64,000 nucleotides of DNA from Microbacterium sp. AK009 (GTDB taxonomy: Bacteria; Actinomycetota; Actinomycetes; Actinomycetales; Microbacteriaceae). The position numbers were made by a program, and so were the translations under genes. Shown in pieces: positions 1 to 9,591 of this stretch. The stretch covers positions 62,001 through 126,000 of the forward strand of contig NZ_JACCCG010000004.1 in assembly GCF_013410955.1 (NCBI RefSeq). The letters run 5' to 3'. The first letter of the stretch is position 1. The number at the start of each line of letters is the position of its first letter. The notes under the pieces were generated by a model. That model was not told where the DNA came from. It ran no database searches and saw only the letters and a program-made list of their open reading frames with translations.

Positions 1-2293
1 TCCCCGTCGCCGCCAGTGCACGGAGGATGTCCTCACGAGGGTGCCCGTGGCGGTTTCCCTGCCCCACGGTGATCAGCGCGGCAGCCGCGTCGACGTCGTC
101 GTAGAGCGGAACGTGCTGATCGGCGCTGCCGTGATGGGCGACTTTGACCAGATCGTAGGAGTCGGAAAGCACCCCGTCATCGACGAGCGCCCGCTGCGGA
201 GCCGCCGAGAGATCGCCGAGGAGCAGGACGCTGGGAATCCCGGCGCCGTGGACGTCGAGCACCACGCTCGCGTCGTTGCCGGGCGGAAACGCGGGCGAGT
301 TCCTGCGGGGCCAGAGGGTGCGCCATGTCGCATCGCCGAGCCGGCCCGAGGTGCCCTGATGGACCTCCTGGACGTCGGCGCCGCCGGTGACGAGAGCGGA
401 GCGCACGCGCGCGGCCGACGCGCCGTCGAGGGGGCCGTGGATGACGGTGCCGACACGCCCGACGACCGCGTCGACGCCCCCGGTGTGATCGATGTCGAAG
501 TGGGTGAGCACGAGGAGATCGATCCGGTTGACGCCCACCCGGTCGAGACACGCGCCCAGCGCGACGGGATCGGGCCCGGTGTCGACGAGGGCCACCGAAC
601 CGGCGGAGCGGACGAGCACCGCGTCACCCTGACCGATGTCGCAGGCGATGACGTCCCACGCTCCCGGCAGGGTGAGGGGGCCTGCGAGCGTGCGGAGCGC
701 GGTCGTTCCCGACACGATCCCGAGGGTGAGCGCGAGAGCGAGGCCGGAGGTCAGGCGGAGGGCGCGGAGAGCTCCCCGCCGACGGGGGCGGACCGCCACG
801 AGGACCCAGACCGCTGCGCCGGCTGCGGCCAGCGTCAACAGACCTCCGATCCCGCCGATCCACGGTGCCTCCGCCGCTGGGAGCGCGGAGGCGGTCTCCG
901 CGACGGCGGCGATCCACGCCGCAGGGATCCAGGCGAGGGCCGCCAGGCCCGACTGCAGGAGCGGGATCATCGGGGACAGACACGCCAGGAGTCCGACGAT
1001 CGTCGCCACGGGCGCCGCCGGCGCCGCGAGGACGTTCGCGAGGACGCCGTAGAGCGGAATGGTCGGCTGAACGAGGACGAGGAGCGGACCGCAGGCGATC
1101 TGCGCGGCGATCGGCACGGACAGGATGAGGGCGAGCGGAGCGGGGAGAACCCGTGCCAGCCCAGCCGCCAACGGCGGAGCGAGAACGAGGAGCGAGCCGG
1201 TGGCCACCACCGAAAGGGCGAACCCCAGTGAGATGGACAGCCACGGGTCGAGGGCGAGGAGCGACACCACCGCCAGGCTCAGCACAGCCAACCCGATGCC
1301 GGAGCGACCCAGGAGCACGGCGAGCATCGCCACTGCCGCCATGACGCCCGCCCGCACCACACTCGGTTCCGGCGTGACGAGGACGACGAAGCCGCCGAGG
1401 GCCGCAAGAGCCAGCATCGTCCGCGCGCCGCGTCGCAAGCCGAGCGCGGCGCCGAGGAGGTAGGCCACGCCGACGACGAGTGCGCAGTTGGCACCCGAGA
1501 CGGCGGTGAGGTGCGACAGCGACGATTTGGTCATCGCCGTCTCGAGCTCCTCGGTGACCAGCCGCGTGTCACCGACCGCGAGCCCCGGGATCAGCGCGCG
1601 TCCCGGGTCGGGAAGCCCGCTCACGGCCGCGACGAGTCCGCTGCGCAGGTCCGAAGCCACGGCGAGGATGCCGGTCGGGGGCCGGATCACGACCGGTGTC
1701 GTGCTGGCGCGGAGGACGAGCGCGGCGCGGTCGCCGGCGAACGGCCGATCGGCGACGCCGGCGAGCCGGACTCGGGCGCCGACGTCGAGCTCGGGAAGGA
1801 CGTCACGATCGGAATCGGCCAAGACGACGCTCACCGCCACCGCCCCGGCGCCGCTCGGGGCGTGCTCACCCGTCTCAAGGGAGAGTGCGACCGCATCGAA
1901 GGCCCACTCCGCGGCACCGCGACGCTCGACCTTGCCGGTGACGAGGACCTCCGCCTCCACGCTCCGCCCGACCGGAACGCGCTCCTGCGCCTCCCTGGCG
2001 GCTGGGGAGGCCAGCGCGACATGGGTCGAGGCGACCGCTGCGGCCACCATTCCGAGTGCCACCGCGGTGCACCAGAGGCTCCCGGCCCGTCGACCATGGA
2101 TGCGACGCCGGGAGGAAGCGCGCGCACCGGCGACCGAGACGAGGAGAACGGCTGTCGCCGTCCACGTGACTCCGGCGATCGCCGAGGCTGCGCACGGATA
2201 CAGGGTCGCCACCGCGGCGGCGATCCACGTGAGGACGGCGGCCCCCGGCATCCGTGATCGTCTCATCGCCTCCCTCATGGACGTCGCACTCAT
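1..2293 (-). CDS. comEC: ComEC/Rec2-type DNA uptake channel (3' end outside window)
   Basis: The frame stays open from an ATG that overlaps the comEA stop (ATGA) to the left edge, giving at least 764 codons; the C-terminus is missing. In this family the protein is the inner-membrane channel through which one DNA strand enters the cell during transformation. The first part has an N-terminal hydrophobic pair and a soluble stretch, followed by the polytopic competence domain with the conserved-looking LTAVSGAN segment. The last part is a metallo-beta-lactamase-like domain with GQGDAVLVRS, LTHFDIDHTGG (the HxDxDH metal motif) and VKVAHHGS. Its order behind comEA is the usual one. Whether this strain is naturally competent cannot be told from sequence alone. 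Confidence 0.95.
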   Translation of the reverse strand, partial: MSATSMREAMRRSRMPGAAVLTWIAAAVATLYPCAASAIAGVTWTATAVLLVSVAGARASSRRRIHGRRAGSLWCTAVALGMVAAAVASTHVALASPAAREAQERVPVGRSVEAEVLVTGKVERRGAAEWAFDAVALSLETGEHAPSGAGAVAVSVVLADSDRDVLPELDVGARVRLAGVADRPFAGDRAALVLRASTTPVVIRPPTGILAVASDLRSGLVAAVSGLPDPGRALIPGLAVGDTRLVTEELETAMTKSSLSHLTAVSGANCALVVGVAYLLGAALGLRRGARTMLALAALGGFVVLVTPEPSVVRAGVMAAVAMLAVLLGRSGIGLAVLSLAVVSLLALDPWLSISLGFALSVVATGSLLVLAPPLAAGLARVLPAPLALILSVPIAAQIACGPLLVLVQPTIPLYGVLANVLAAPAAPVATIVGLLACLSPMIPLLQSGLAALAWIPAAWIAAVAETASALPAAEAPWIGGIGGLLTLAAAGAAVWVLVAVRPRRRGALRALRLTSGLALALTLGIVSGTTALRTLAGPLTLPGAWDVIACDIGQGDAVLVRSAGSVALVDTGPDPVALGACLDRVGVNRIDLLVLTHFDIDHTGGVDAVVGRVGTVIHGPLDGASAARVRSALVTGGADVQEVHQGTSGRLGDATWRTLWPRRNSPAFPPGNDASVVLDVHGAGIPSVLLLGDLSAAPQRALVDDGVLSDSYDLVKVAHHGSADQHVPLYDDVDAAAALITVGQGNRHGHPREDILRALAATG

Positions 2294-2946
2294 AGGACGA
2301 CCAGATCGCGCAGCGACTCGACCATCTTCTCCCCGAACCCGGAGACGGCGAGGAGGTCGTCGACGCTGGTGAAAGGCCCGTTCGCCTCCCGCCACGCGAT
2401 GATCCGCTCGGCCAGTGCCGGCCCGATGCGGGGAAGGGTGTCGAGTTCCGCCTCATCCGCGGTATTGAGATTCACCCTCCCCCCGCTGGCGTCGGGAGCA
2501 CCACCGGGCGCCGTCCCCGGGGGCTGTTCGAGTGAGACGTCGCCGATCTCGGCGATGATCAACTGCTCACCGTCCGCGAGGATCCGCGCGAGGTTCACTG
2601 ACCGCGGCTCGGCGGACTCGGTGAACCCACCCGCGGCCGCCACGGCGTCGAGAACCCGCGCCCGGTCGGGAAGAACGTACACACCTGGCTTCGCAACGGC
2701 TCCGGCGACGTGGACGACGAGGCCCGCCGGCGACGAGGGCGAGGCCGATCCCGTCGCCGCATCAGGGACCGACACGCCGCTCGTCTCGGACGACAGAGGC
2801 ACCTCGTCCACGGGGGCCAGGGCACTGCGGAAGACGCCGATCCCGACGGTGACCGCCACGGCGGTCAAGACCACCACGACCGCCGCGCCGACGCCCAGTC
2901 TGCGGGCGGTGTGGCGAGCCTCCTCGCCGTCTGCCGTCACGGTCAC
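2290..2946 (-). CDS. comEA: ComEA-type helix-hairpin-helix DNA receptor
   Basis: A 218-residue membrane-anchored DNA-binding protein. A single transmembrane segment lies at about residues 20-40, followed by a Ser/Pro-rich linker. Next is an SLBB domain beginning near VHVAGAVAKPGVYVL, and a C-terminal helix-hairpin-helix pair (NLNTADEAELDTLPRIGPAL, then GFGEKMVESL). In competence systems ComEA binds double-stranded DNA outside the membrane and hands it to ComEC, which is the next gene and overlaps by four bases. The start is the GTG or ATG nearest the hydrophobic segment; no strong ribosome binding site decides it. Family assignment is secure, the biological use in this organism is inferred. 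Confidence 0.93.
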   Translation of the reverse strand: MTVTADGEEARHTARRLGVGAAVVVVLTAVAVTVGIGVFRSALAPVDEVPLSSETSGVSVPDAATGSASPSSPAGLVVHVAGAVAKPGVYVLPDRARVLDAVAAAGGFTESAEPRSVNLARILADGEQLIIAEIGDVSLEQPPGTAPGGAPDASGGRVNLNTADEAELDTLPRIGPALAERIIAWREANGPFTSVDDLLAVSGFGEKMVESLRDLVVL

Positions 2947-3043
2947 ACGCTAGGCGCGCAGCCGCCGTGACGAACGGCACCGGCCACGATCCGTGGAGGG
3001 ATCGCGGCCGGGTGTCGGTGTGCAGGAGAGGTGGCGGGACGCC

Positions 3044-5635
3044 TCAGTGGGTGCTGAAGCTCACGACCTTCGGCGCACGCACGATCGCACGGCTGATCTC
3101 TCGTCCGGCCAGCGCGCGCTGCACCTTCTCGTCGGCGCGCGCCTGCGCCTCGAGCGCGGCGGAATCGATCCGAGCGGGTACCTCCAACGTCGCCCGCACC
3201 TTGCCGTCGATCTGGACGACGGCCGTCACCGTCTCATCGACGAGAAGCGTCGGGTCGGGATGCCGCCACGGCACCAGCCCCACGAACGGGGCGTACCCGA
3301 GCATCTCCCACATCTCCTCGGCGGTGTGGGGAGCGAAGAGGTCGAGGATCATGGCCGTCGCCTCCGCCGCCTCGCGCACGGCGGGGTCGGCCGGTCCGGC
3401 CCCGGAATCGATCACCTTGCGGGTGGCGTTGACGAGTTCCATCAGACGCGCGACGGCGACGTTGAACTTGGTCTGCTCGATCAGGCCCGGCGCGTCGGCG
3501 AGCAGGCGGTGGGTGACGCGACGGAGAGCGACATCACCCTCCGCCCACACCACATCCGGCTCGCTGGTGACATCCTTCGCCACGCGCCACGCGCGCGCGA
3601 GGAACTTCTGGGCGCCGGTGGTCGACACGTCCTCCCAGTTGATGTCGTCCTCGGCGGGGCCGCTGAAGGCGATGGCGACGCGGACGGCATCGGCGCCGGG
3701 GTCGCGCATGCTCGCGGCGAACTCCACCAGGTTGCCCTTGCTCTTGGACATCTTCGACCCGCCGAGCAGCACCATTCCCTGGTTCACCAGGCTCGTGAAG
3801 GGCTCCGTGAAGTCGACCAGCCCCATGTCGAACAGCACCTTGGTGATGAACCGCGCGTAGAGGAGGTGGAGGATCGCGTGCTCTACACCGCCGATGTAGG
3901 CGTCCACGGGGGCCCAGCGATCGGCTTGCTTCGGTGCGAAGGCCTGTGTGGCGTCGTTCGGGGACAGGAAGCGCAGGAAGTACCACGAACTGTCCACGAA
4001 GGTGTCCATCGTGTCGGGGTCGCGGCGCGCCGGACGCCCGGTCTCGTGATCGGTGGTGCGGATCCACTGCTCCGCGCCGCCCAGCGGCGAGGTGCCGCGC
4101 GGTGCCAGGTCGAGTCCCTGCGCCTCCGGCAGCCGCAGCGGAAGCTCTGACTCCGGCACCGGCACGATGCGTCCGTCGTCGGTGTGGATCATGGGGATGG
4201 GTGTCCCCCAGAACCGCTGGCGCGAGATCAGCCAGTCCCGCAGCCGGTACGACTTCGCCGCTCGTCCCGTGCCCGCGGCCTCGAGTTCGTCGATGATGCG
4301 CGCGATGGCCGTGCGCTTGGACAGACCGTCCAGGTTTCCGGAGTGCACCATCCGCCCCTCGCCTGTGAGCGCGATGCCCGTGCGGGCGGGGTCGATGTCG
4401 GCCAGGCTCGTCCCCGTGTCCTCCGGCATGATCGGTTCGCCGTCGTCGTCGAGTTCGATGACCGGGATCGCGCCGGTGATGGGCGCGGTGGTGTCGACGA
4501 CGACCCTGATGGGCAGATCGAATGCACGGGCGAAGTCGAGGTCGCGCTGATCGTGAGCGGGCACGGCCATCACCGCACCGTGGCCGTAGTCGGCCAGCAC
4601 GTAATCGGCGGCCCAGATCGGAAGCCGCTCACCGTTGATCGGGTTGATGGCATACCGCTCCAGGAACACGCCCGTCTTCGGACGGTCGGTGTTCTGACGA
4701 TCGATCTCGCTCTCGCGCGCCACCGAGTCGAGATAGTCCTGGAAGCGCATCCGCGCCTCGGCGGACGCGCCCGCCGCGAGCTCGGCTGCGAGGTCGCTGT
4801 CGGGCGCGACGACCATGAACGTCGCGCCGTGCAGGGTGTCCGGACGTGTCGAGAAGACGGTGACCCTCTCGGTGCGACCCTCGATCTCGAAATCGATGTC
4901 GGCGCCGACGGAGCGGCCGATCCAGTTCCGCTGCATGCGGATGACCTTCTGAGGCCAGAACCCCTCGAGCTGGTTGAGGTCGTCGAGGAGCCGATCGGCG
5001 TAGGCGGTGATCTTGAAGTACCACTGCGTGAGCTTCTTCTTGATCACCTCCGCGCCGCACCGTTCGCAGTGCCCGTCGACGACCTGCTCGTTGGCGAGCA
5101 CGGTCTGGTCGTTCGGGCACCAGTTGACCGGGCTCTCCTTGCGGTAGGCGAGGTCGCGCTCGTACAGCTGCTGGAACAGCCACTGGTTCCAGTGGTAGTA
5201 CTCCGGATCGCTGGTGTGGAGGATGCGGCTCCAGTCGTACGACGAGCCGTATTCGCGGAAGCTCTTCTTGTGCTGCGCGATATTGGCGTAGGTCCACTCC
5301 CGCGGGTCGGCGCCCCGCTGGATGGCGGCGTTCTCGGCGGGAAGGCCGAAGGAGTCCCAACCGATCGGATTCAGGACGTTGTACCCGCGGTGTCGCCAGA
5401 AGCGCGCGACGATGTCGACGTAGGCGTAGCTCTCGGCGTGCCCCATGTGCAGGTCGCCCGAGGGGTAGGGGAACATGCCGAGCACGTACTTCCGCGGGCG
5501 GGTGTCGCCCTCGTCCCCGGCACGGAACGGGTCGGCCGACTCCCATCGCTGCTGCCACTTCTGCTGGATGGCGTAGGGGTCGTAGCCGTTGCCGTCGGTG
5601 GGCACGGTGGTGTCGCTGGGGGGAGTCTGACTCAC
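3044..5635 (-). CDS. leuS: Leucyl-tRNA synthetase
   Basis: Charges tRNA-Leu with leucine in the cytoplasm; class I synthetase of 863 residues, the normal bacterial length. The HIGH signature is HMGH at residues 63-66 ([12 protein letters not shown]) and KMSKS is at 628-632. A CP1 editing insertion lies between them, with WCPNDQTVL typical of bacterial LeuS and a CERCG zinc-type pair. The chosen start is a GTG without a visible Shine-Dalgarno sequence. A 12-codon open frame ends with TGA overlapping this GTG (GTGA), so initiation may be coupled to it. A -10-like TAACCT at 5701-5696 would give a leader of about 50 bases. No T-box is visible here, in contrast to ileS. A start at codon 11 (GTG) is the alternative. 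Confidence 0.97.
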   Translation of the reverse strand: MSQTPPSDTTVPTDGNGYDPYAIQQKWQQRWESADPFRAGDEGDTRPRKYVLGMFPYPSGDLHMGHAESYAYVDIVARFWRHRGYNVLNPIGWDSFGLPAENAAIQRGADPREWTYANIAQHKKSFREYGSSYDWSRILHTSDPEYYHWNQWLFQQLYERDLAYRKESPVNWCPNDQTVLANEQVVDGHCERCGAEVIKKKLTQWYFKITAYADRLLDDLNQLEGFWPQKVIRMQRNWIGRSVGADIDFEIEGRTERVTVFSTRPDTLHGATFMVVAPDSDLAAELAAGASAEARMRFQDYLDSVARESEIDRQNTDRPKTGVFLERYAINPINGERLPIWAADYVLADYGHGAVMAVPAHDQRDLDFARAFDLPIRVVVDTTAPITGAIPVIELDDDGEPIMPEDTGTSLADIDPARTGIALTGEGRMVHSGNLDGLSKRTAIARIIDELEAAGTGRAAKSYRLRDWLISRQRFWGTPIPMIHTDDGRIVPVPESELPLRLPEAQGLDLAPRGTSPLGGAEQWIRTTDHETGRPARRDPDTMDTFVDSSWYFLRFLSPNDATQAFAPKQADRWAPVDAYIGGVEHAILHLLYARFITKVLFDMGLVDFTEPFTSLVNQGMVLLGGSKMSKSKGNLVEFAASMRDPGADAVRVAIAFSGPAEDDINWEDVSTTGAQKFLARAWRVAKDVTSEPDVVWAEGDVALRRVTHRLLADAPGLIEQTKFNVAVARLMELVNATRKVIDSGAGPADPAVREAAEATAMILDLFAPHTAEEMWEMLGYAPFVGLVPWRHPDPTLLVDETVTAVVQIDGKVRATLEVPARIDSAALEAQARADEKVQRALAGREISRAIVRAPKVVSFSTH

Positions 5636-5670
5636 GGAGAGATGCCAATCGTGGTGCTCGAACGGGACAT
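5632..5670 (-). CDS. Possible 12-residue upstream ORF coupled to leuS
   Basis: The frame [12 protein letters not shown] ends with a TGA that overlaps the leuS GTG start by three bases. It lies inside the expected leuS leader, downstream of a TAACCT hexamer at 5701-5696. It has no leucine codon, so it is not a classic leader peptide for attenuation. Because leuS itself shows no Shine-Dalgarno sequence, termination at this stop could deliver ribosomes to the leuS start. The uORF also lacks an obvious ribosome binding site, so it may be chance. Comparative conservation would decide. Confidence 0.3.
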   Translation of the reverse strand: MSRSSTTIGISP

Positions 5671-5736
5671 CGAGCGCGCGGAGCGCGAGATTCCCAGGTT
5701 AGCCGAGCCGCGGGGGCAGCCGGGGACGGGAGTCCG

Positions 5737-7044
5737 TCACCAGCCGTCCGGCAGGACGGCCCCGAGTGCCGCGAGGGGTCCGCGGGCCTTCAGCGCCACC
5801 TCGGCGACCTCCGCCGCCGGCACCGACCGCCAGGTGATGCCGCCGCCGGCTCCGACGTATGCGCCGCCGGGGTGCGACACGATCGATCGGATGATCATCG
5901 CGAGGTCCAGGCCTCCGTCATCGCCGATCCACCCGAGGCATCCCGAGAAGACTCCGCGGGGCGCACCCTCGAGCCGGTGCAGGATCGTCATCGCCGACAG
6001 CTTCGGCGCTCCGGTCATGCTTCCCGCCGGGAACGTCGCTGCGAGGAGGTCGGCGACCCGGATGCCGGGGCGCAGCGTCCCCGACACGGTGCTGACCAGC
6101 TGATGGACCTGCCGGTACGAATGGACGGCGAAGAGTTCTTCGACGGCGATGGATCCGGGTTCGCACACCCGCGAGAGATCGTTGCGCATGAGGTCCACGA
6201 TCATGAGGTTCTCTGCGCGCTCCTTCTCGTCGCCGACGAGGTCGGCAGCCAGCGCGGCGTCTTCCGTCGGGTCCGGCGACCGACGCCGCGTGCCCTTGAT
6301 GGGGCTCGTGCGCACGAGCGACCCCTCGACGTCGAGGAAGCGTTCGGGACTGGCGCTGAGGAGAGCGACGTCGCCCGAGCAGATGAGCGCACCGAACGGG
6401 GCCGGCGAGCCGGCGCGCAACCGCAGGTAGACCGCGAGCGGGTCGACCGGCGGGCCGGCAACGCTGAATCGGGTGGTGAGGCACAGCTGGTAGGCGTCGC
6501 CCTCCCGGATGTGCGCACGGCATCGCTCGATGAGCGCGGCGTATTCGTCGGCCTCATGGCGTGCGACCGCCGGCACGGACCGGGTCGGAGGCACCGGGTG
6601 GGTTTCCCCCGCGGAGAGGCGCGGGCCGGGGATGGCACCGTGCGCTGCGAAGTCGGCGTCGTCCACGAAGAACACGCGGCGCCGCGCGTGGTCGAAGGCG
6701 TACCACTGAGACGCGCGGAGCCACAGCGAGGACGGTGCCTCCGTGGCATCCGGATGCACCGGAGCCCCCGCAGCGGCAGCGCCCACCTCGTAGCCGAGCC
6801 ATCCGACCCACCCGCCCCGGAATCGCCCCGCTCGCCAGTCCGGGGCTGCGCGCGGCTCCAGGGGCACGGCCAGGACATCCGCGGGGTCGGCGGGGCTGCC
6901 GATCCCCACCCAGCTCCAGCCGCCGGACTCGGTGGCCTCGCCGTCGAGCCAGAAGCAGTGCTCGTGGCGTCCCGCCCACTGGAGGAATGCCTGGCTCGGG
7001 TCGATCCACGCGTCGAGCTCGACGGCCACGGGGTGCACCGACAT
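5737..7044 (-). CDS. pabB: Aminodeoxychorismate synthase component I (chorismate-binding)
   Basis: A 435-residue chorismate-utilising enzyme that aminates chorismate towards p-aminobenzoate for folate. The C-terminal two thirds carry the family blocks SASPERFL, IKGTRRRS, DEKERAENLMIVDLMRNDL, VHQLVSTVSGTL, FPAGSMTGAPK and the DLAMIIRSI ending. The divergent N-terminal third and the overall length fit PabB better than TrpE; an anthranilate synthase is the alternative. No pabA or pabC lies beside it. The start is an ATG placed six bases after a TAGCCT hexamer, so the mRNA is probably leaderless. It diverges from the DedA gene over only 42 bases. Confidence 0.88.
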   Translation of the reverse strand: MSVHPVAVELDAWIDPSQAFLQWAGRHEHCFWLDGEATESGGWSWVGIGSPADPADVLAVPLEPRAAPDWRAGRFRGGWVGWLGYEVGAAAAGAPVHPDATEAPSSLWLRASQWYAFDHARRRVFFVDDADFAAHGAIPGPRLSAGETHPVPPTRSVPAVARHEADEYAALIERCRAHIREGDAYQLCLTTRFSVAGPPVDPLAVYLRLRAGSPAPFGALICSGDVALLSASPERFLDVEGSLVRTSPIKGTRRRSPDPTEDAALAADLVGDEKERAENLMIVDLMRNDLSRVCEPGSIAVEELFAVHSYRQVHQLVSTVSGTLRPGIRVADLLAATFPAGSMTGAPKLSAMTILHRLEGAPRGVFSGCLGWIGDDGGLDLAMIIRSIVSHPGGAYVGAGGGITWRSVPAAEVAEVALKARGPLAALGAVLPDGW

Positions 7045-7086
7045 GTTCTCAGGCTAGAGGACACGCCGGACCCGTAGGCTCGAGGC
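7045..7086. promoter_or_regulatory. Compact divergent leaderless promoter pair, pabB / DedA gene
   Basis: Only 42 bases separate two divergent start codons. On the minus strand TAGCCT (7056-7051) is followed by six bases and the pabB ATG. On the plus strand TAGGCT (7075-7080) is followed by six bases and the DedA GTG. Both are good -10 matches for an actinobacterial housekeeping sigma factor with transcription starting at the initiation codon. The -35 region of each would fall on or past the -10 of the other, so the two polymerases should interfere. There is no Shine-Dalgarno sequence on either side. Confidence 0.7.
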
Positions 7087-7770
7087 GTGAACGAGATCCT
7101 CTCCGGGATCCTCGACGCCGTCCAGAGCGTGGACCCCGTCGTACGGACGGTGCTGGCGGGGATCGCCATCATGCTCGAGACGAGCGTCCTCGTCGGTCTG
7201 GTCGTTCCGGGCGACACGATCGTCATCGTCGCGGCCACGGCGGTCTCCTCCCCCTGGGAGGGCGTGATCCTCGCGGTCGTCGTCGTCCTCGGGGCCCTTG
7301 CCGGCGAGACCGTCGGGTTCTTCCTCGGGCGATTCCTCGGCCCGTGGATCCGACGCTCGCGGCTCGGTCGGTGGATCGGCGAAGACAAGTGGGCGCGGTC
7401 CGAGCGCTATCTGCAGCGCCGCGGCGGCCCTGCGATCTTCCTCTCCCGGTTCCTCCCCGTCCTGCACTCCCTCGTCCCGCTCACGGTCGGGATGAGCGGA
7501 TTCGCCTACCGCCGGTTCCTCGCCTGGACGGCGCCCGCCTGCATCCTGTGGGCTGCCCTCTACGTCAGCGTCGCGTCCGCGGCCGCCGGGACCTACCGGG
7601 AACTTGCCGATCGACTCCACTTCGCGGGGTACCTCTTCGTGGGCGCCATCGTCGTCTTCCTCGTGCTCGTCTACGTCGCGAAGAAGATCATCGAACGCGT
7701 CGAGCGCCGGCACTTCGAACCCGATCCGGTTCCGGAGTCGACGGGCGAGGTCGACACCGTGAAAGACTGA
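7087..7770 (+). CDS. DedA-family membrane protein
   Basis: A 227-residue polytopic membrane protein of the DedA/VTT family, members of which act in lipid flipping and envelope homeostasis. Visible family features are the N-terminal reentrant block FVVPGDTIV-like (LVVPGDTIVIVAATA), the acidic GALAGETVGFFLGR motif, FLSRFLPVLHSLVPLTVGMSGF and the following WTAP helix. A charged soluble tail closes the protein. The GTG start sits six bases after TAGGCT, indicating a leaderless transcript. The App1-type phosphatase gene begins five bases after its stop, so the two are probably one transcript and may share a role in membrane lipids; that link is inference. Confidence 0.9.
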   Translation: MNEILSGILDAVQSVDPVVRTVLAGIAIMLETSVLVGLVVPGDTIVIVAATAVSSPWEGVILAVVVVLGALAGETVGFFLGRFLGPWIRRSRLGRWIGEDKWARSERYLQRRGGPAIFLSRFLPVLHSLVPLTVGMSGFAYRRFLAWTAPACILWAALYVSVASAAAGTYRELADRLHFAGYLFVGAIVVFLVLVYVAKKIIERVERRHFEPDPVPESTGEVDTVKD

Positions 7771-7774
7771 GGCG

Positions 7775-8809
7775 ATGTCTGAGACCACTCCGTCGCCCGG
7801 TGCGAAGGTGTTGTGGCTCGCTCGCCTGGAGTACCGCTTCCACGCGTGGCGGGAACGACGCGCCCGCCGCCGTGGTCAGCGACCCACCGTGGCGCCGTTC
7901 CCCGGCTACGGGGGCGTCGACTGGGTGCGTGTGCTCGGCCGCGTGCTGATCGTCCCTCCCGCCCGCACGACCGAGTCCGGCGAGTACGCCGGTGTGCGGG
8001 GGTGGCGCAGCTTCGCCTCGGTTCCCGTGGGCTACGCGCAGGTGCGGGTGACGATCGCCGGGACCGAGCACGAGGTCGTCGCCGATCGGGGCGGTGTCAT
8101 CGACACCGTCCTCCCCGCGGCGCTCGAACCCGGATGGCAGACGGTGACGATGTCGGTCGAGGGCGGGGACCCCGTCGAGACCCGCCTGTTCATCGTCGCC
8201 CCGGACGTGCGTTTCGGTGTGATCTCCGATGTGGACGACACCGTCATGGTCACGGCCCTTCCGCGACCGCTGCTGGCGGCGTGGAACTCCTTCGTGGTGG
8301 ATGAGCACGCCCGACAGCCCGTCCCCGGCATGGCGGTGCTCGCCGAGCGACTGGTGCGCGACAACCCCGGATCCCCGTTCATCTACCTGTCCACCGGAGC
8401 CTGGAACATCGCTCCGACCCTCATGCGCTTCCTCCGCCGGCACGTCTACCCCGCGGGCGCGATCCTCCTCACCGACTGGGGACCCACGCACGACCGCTGG
8501 TTCCGAAGCGGCAAGGATCACAAGGTGGAGAACCTCCGACGCCTCGGTCGCGAGTTCCCCGACGTCAGGTGGCTCCTCATCGGCGACGACGGTCAGCATG
8601 ACGATGAGATCTACACCACGTTCACCAGCGAGAACCCCGACAGTGTGATCGCCGTGGCCATCCGACGCCTCTCCCCTGCTGAAGCGGTCCTCGCCGGTGG
8701 GCGCACCGTGGTGGACGACCACTCCGCGGCAGGGGTCCCCTGGGTGACCGGCCGAGACGGCGCCGAACTTCTCGACAGGCTCAAGGCGGTCGGCGTGGTC
8801 GTCTCCTGA
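7775..8809 (+). CDS. App1-type (DUF2183) phosphatase-domain protein
   Basis: A 344-residue protein whose C-terminal half matches the catalytic domain of App1-like phosphatidate phosphatases. The HAD-type nucleophile motif is ISDVDDTVM at about residues 150-158. It is followed by IYLSTGAWN, LLTDWGPTH, KDHKVENLRRL and IGDDGQHDDEIY, giving the D-x-D, Ser/Thr, Lys and acidic motifs in order. The N-terminal part looks like the beta-rich domain that precedes it in bacterial homologues. No signal peptide is visible. It follows the DedA gene by four bases with only a weak GAGG before the ATG, so it probably relies on coupling. The substrate is unknown; the assignment to phosphatidate comes from the eukaryotic relative. 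Confidence 0.87.
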   Translation: MSETTPSPGAKVLWLARLEYRFHAWRERRARRRGQRPTVAPFPGYGGVDWVRVLGRVLIVPPARTTESGEYAGVRGWRSFASVPVGYAQVRVTIAGTEHEVVADRGGVIDTVLPAALEPGWQTVTMSVEGGDPVETRLFIVAPDVRFGVISDVDDTVMVTALPRPLLAAWNSFVVDEHARQPVPGMAVLAERLVRDNPGSPFIYLSTGAWNIAPTLMRFLRRHVYPAGAILLTDWGPTHDRWFRSGKDHKVENLRRLGREFPDVRWLLIGDDGQHDDEIYTTFTSENPDSVIAVAIRRLSPAEAVLAGGRTVVDDHSAAGVPWVTGRDGAELLDRLKAVGVVVS

Positions 8810-8853
8810 CGGGTGCCTCCCTCCGGGTCGGGGGCCCGTCGTAGGCTGATCGC

Positions 8854-9591
8854 ATGTGCGGACGCTTCGTGGTGGCAAACGTCGGCTCCGAGCTCGTCGG
8901 CGTGCTGCGCGTGGACGTCGAGAGCGATGATCTGCCCGCACCGTCGTACAACATCGCACCGACCTCGTCCGTTGCGATCGTCCTCGACTCCGCGAAGACC
9001 GAACCGCCGACCCGGCGCCTCGAGCCGGCGCGCTGGGGTCTCGTACCGGGATGGGCGAAGGACGTCAAAGTCGGTGCTCGCGCGTTCAACGCCCGGTCCG
9101 AGGAGCTCGAGGACAAGCCCATGTTCCGCCAGGCGCTCGCCAAGCGCCGCGCCATCGTCCCGGCGACGGGGTACTACGAGTGGGAGCAGGTGGACGGCGC
9201 CAAGATTCCGCACTACATCCATCCCGCCGGTGGTGAGCCGCTCTTCTTCGGCGGGCTCTACGAGTGGTGGAAGGATCCGTCGAAGCAGGACGACGACCCG
9301 GCGCGCTGGTTGCTGAGCTTCACGATCCTGACGAGGGATTCCATCGGAAGGCTCGGATCGATCCACGACCGCATGCCTCTCTTCATGGATCCCGACCACG
9401 CGGATGCGTGGCTGGACCCGACGACCGAGAACGTCCGCGACGTGCTGGACGCCGCGATCGATGCGGCCCCCGCCGTCGCCGAGACGCTCGAGGACCACGA
9501 GGTCGACCGCGCGGTGGGCAACGTCCGAAACAACGGCCCCCACCTCATCGAACCGGCCGACAGCGCGGCACCGGCCGACCATGCGTCTTGA
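8854..9591 (+). CDS. SOS response-associated peptidase (SRAP, YedK/HMCES family)
   Basis: A 245-residue SRAP protein. The family forms a covalent thiazolidine link through Cys2 to abasic sites in single-stranded DNA and so shields them. Cys2 follows the initiator Met directly (MCGRFVVAN), which fixes the start. Further family motifs are SYNIAPTS, RWGLVPGWAKD, FNARSEE, the acid in GYYEW, and IHDRMPLF with the catalytic-type histidine. The ATG lies six bases after TAGGCT, so the mRNA is probably leaderless. The gene overlaps the start of a putative DNA glycosylase by 11 bases, an appealing partner because glycosylases make the abasic sites that SRAP proteins bind. No LexA-type box is evident. 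Confidence 0.95.
   Translation: MCGRFVVANVGSELVGVLRVDVESDDLPAPSYNIAPTSSVAIVLDSAKTEPPTRRLEPARWGLVPGWAKDVKVGARAFNARSEELEDKPMFRQALAKRRAIVPATGYYEWEQVDGAKIPHYIHPAGGEPLFFGGLYEWWKDPSKQDDDPARWLLSFTILTRDSIGRLGSIHDRMPLFMDPDHADAWLDPTTENVRDVLDAAIDAAPAVAETLEDHEVDRAVGNVRNNGPHLIEPADSAAPADHAS

Noticed and set aside
41..1231. Open frame of 396 codons on the plus strand at the left edge
   Set aside because: Antisense to comEC, rich in Arg/Gly/Asp as expected of a shadow frame.
4184..6103. Open frame of 639 codons opposite leuS and pabB
   Set aside because: Mirror frame of two well-supported genes; no motif, no start signal.
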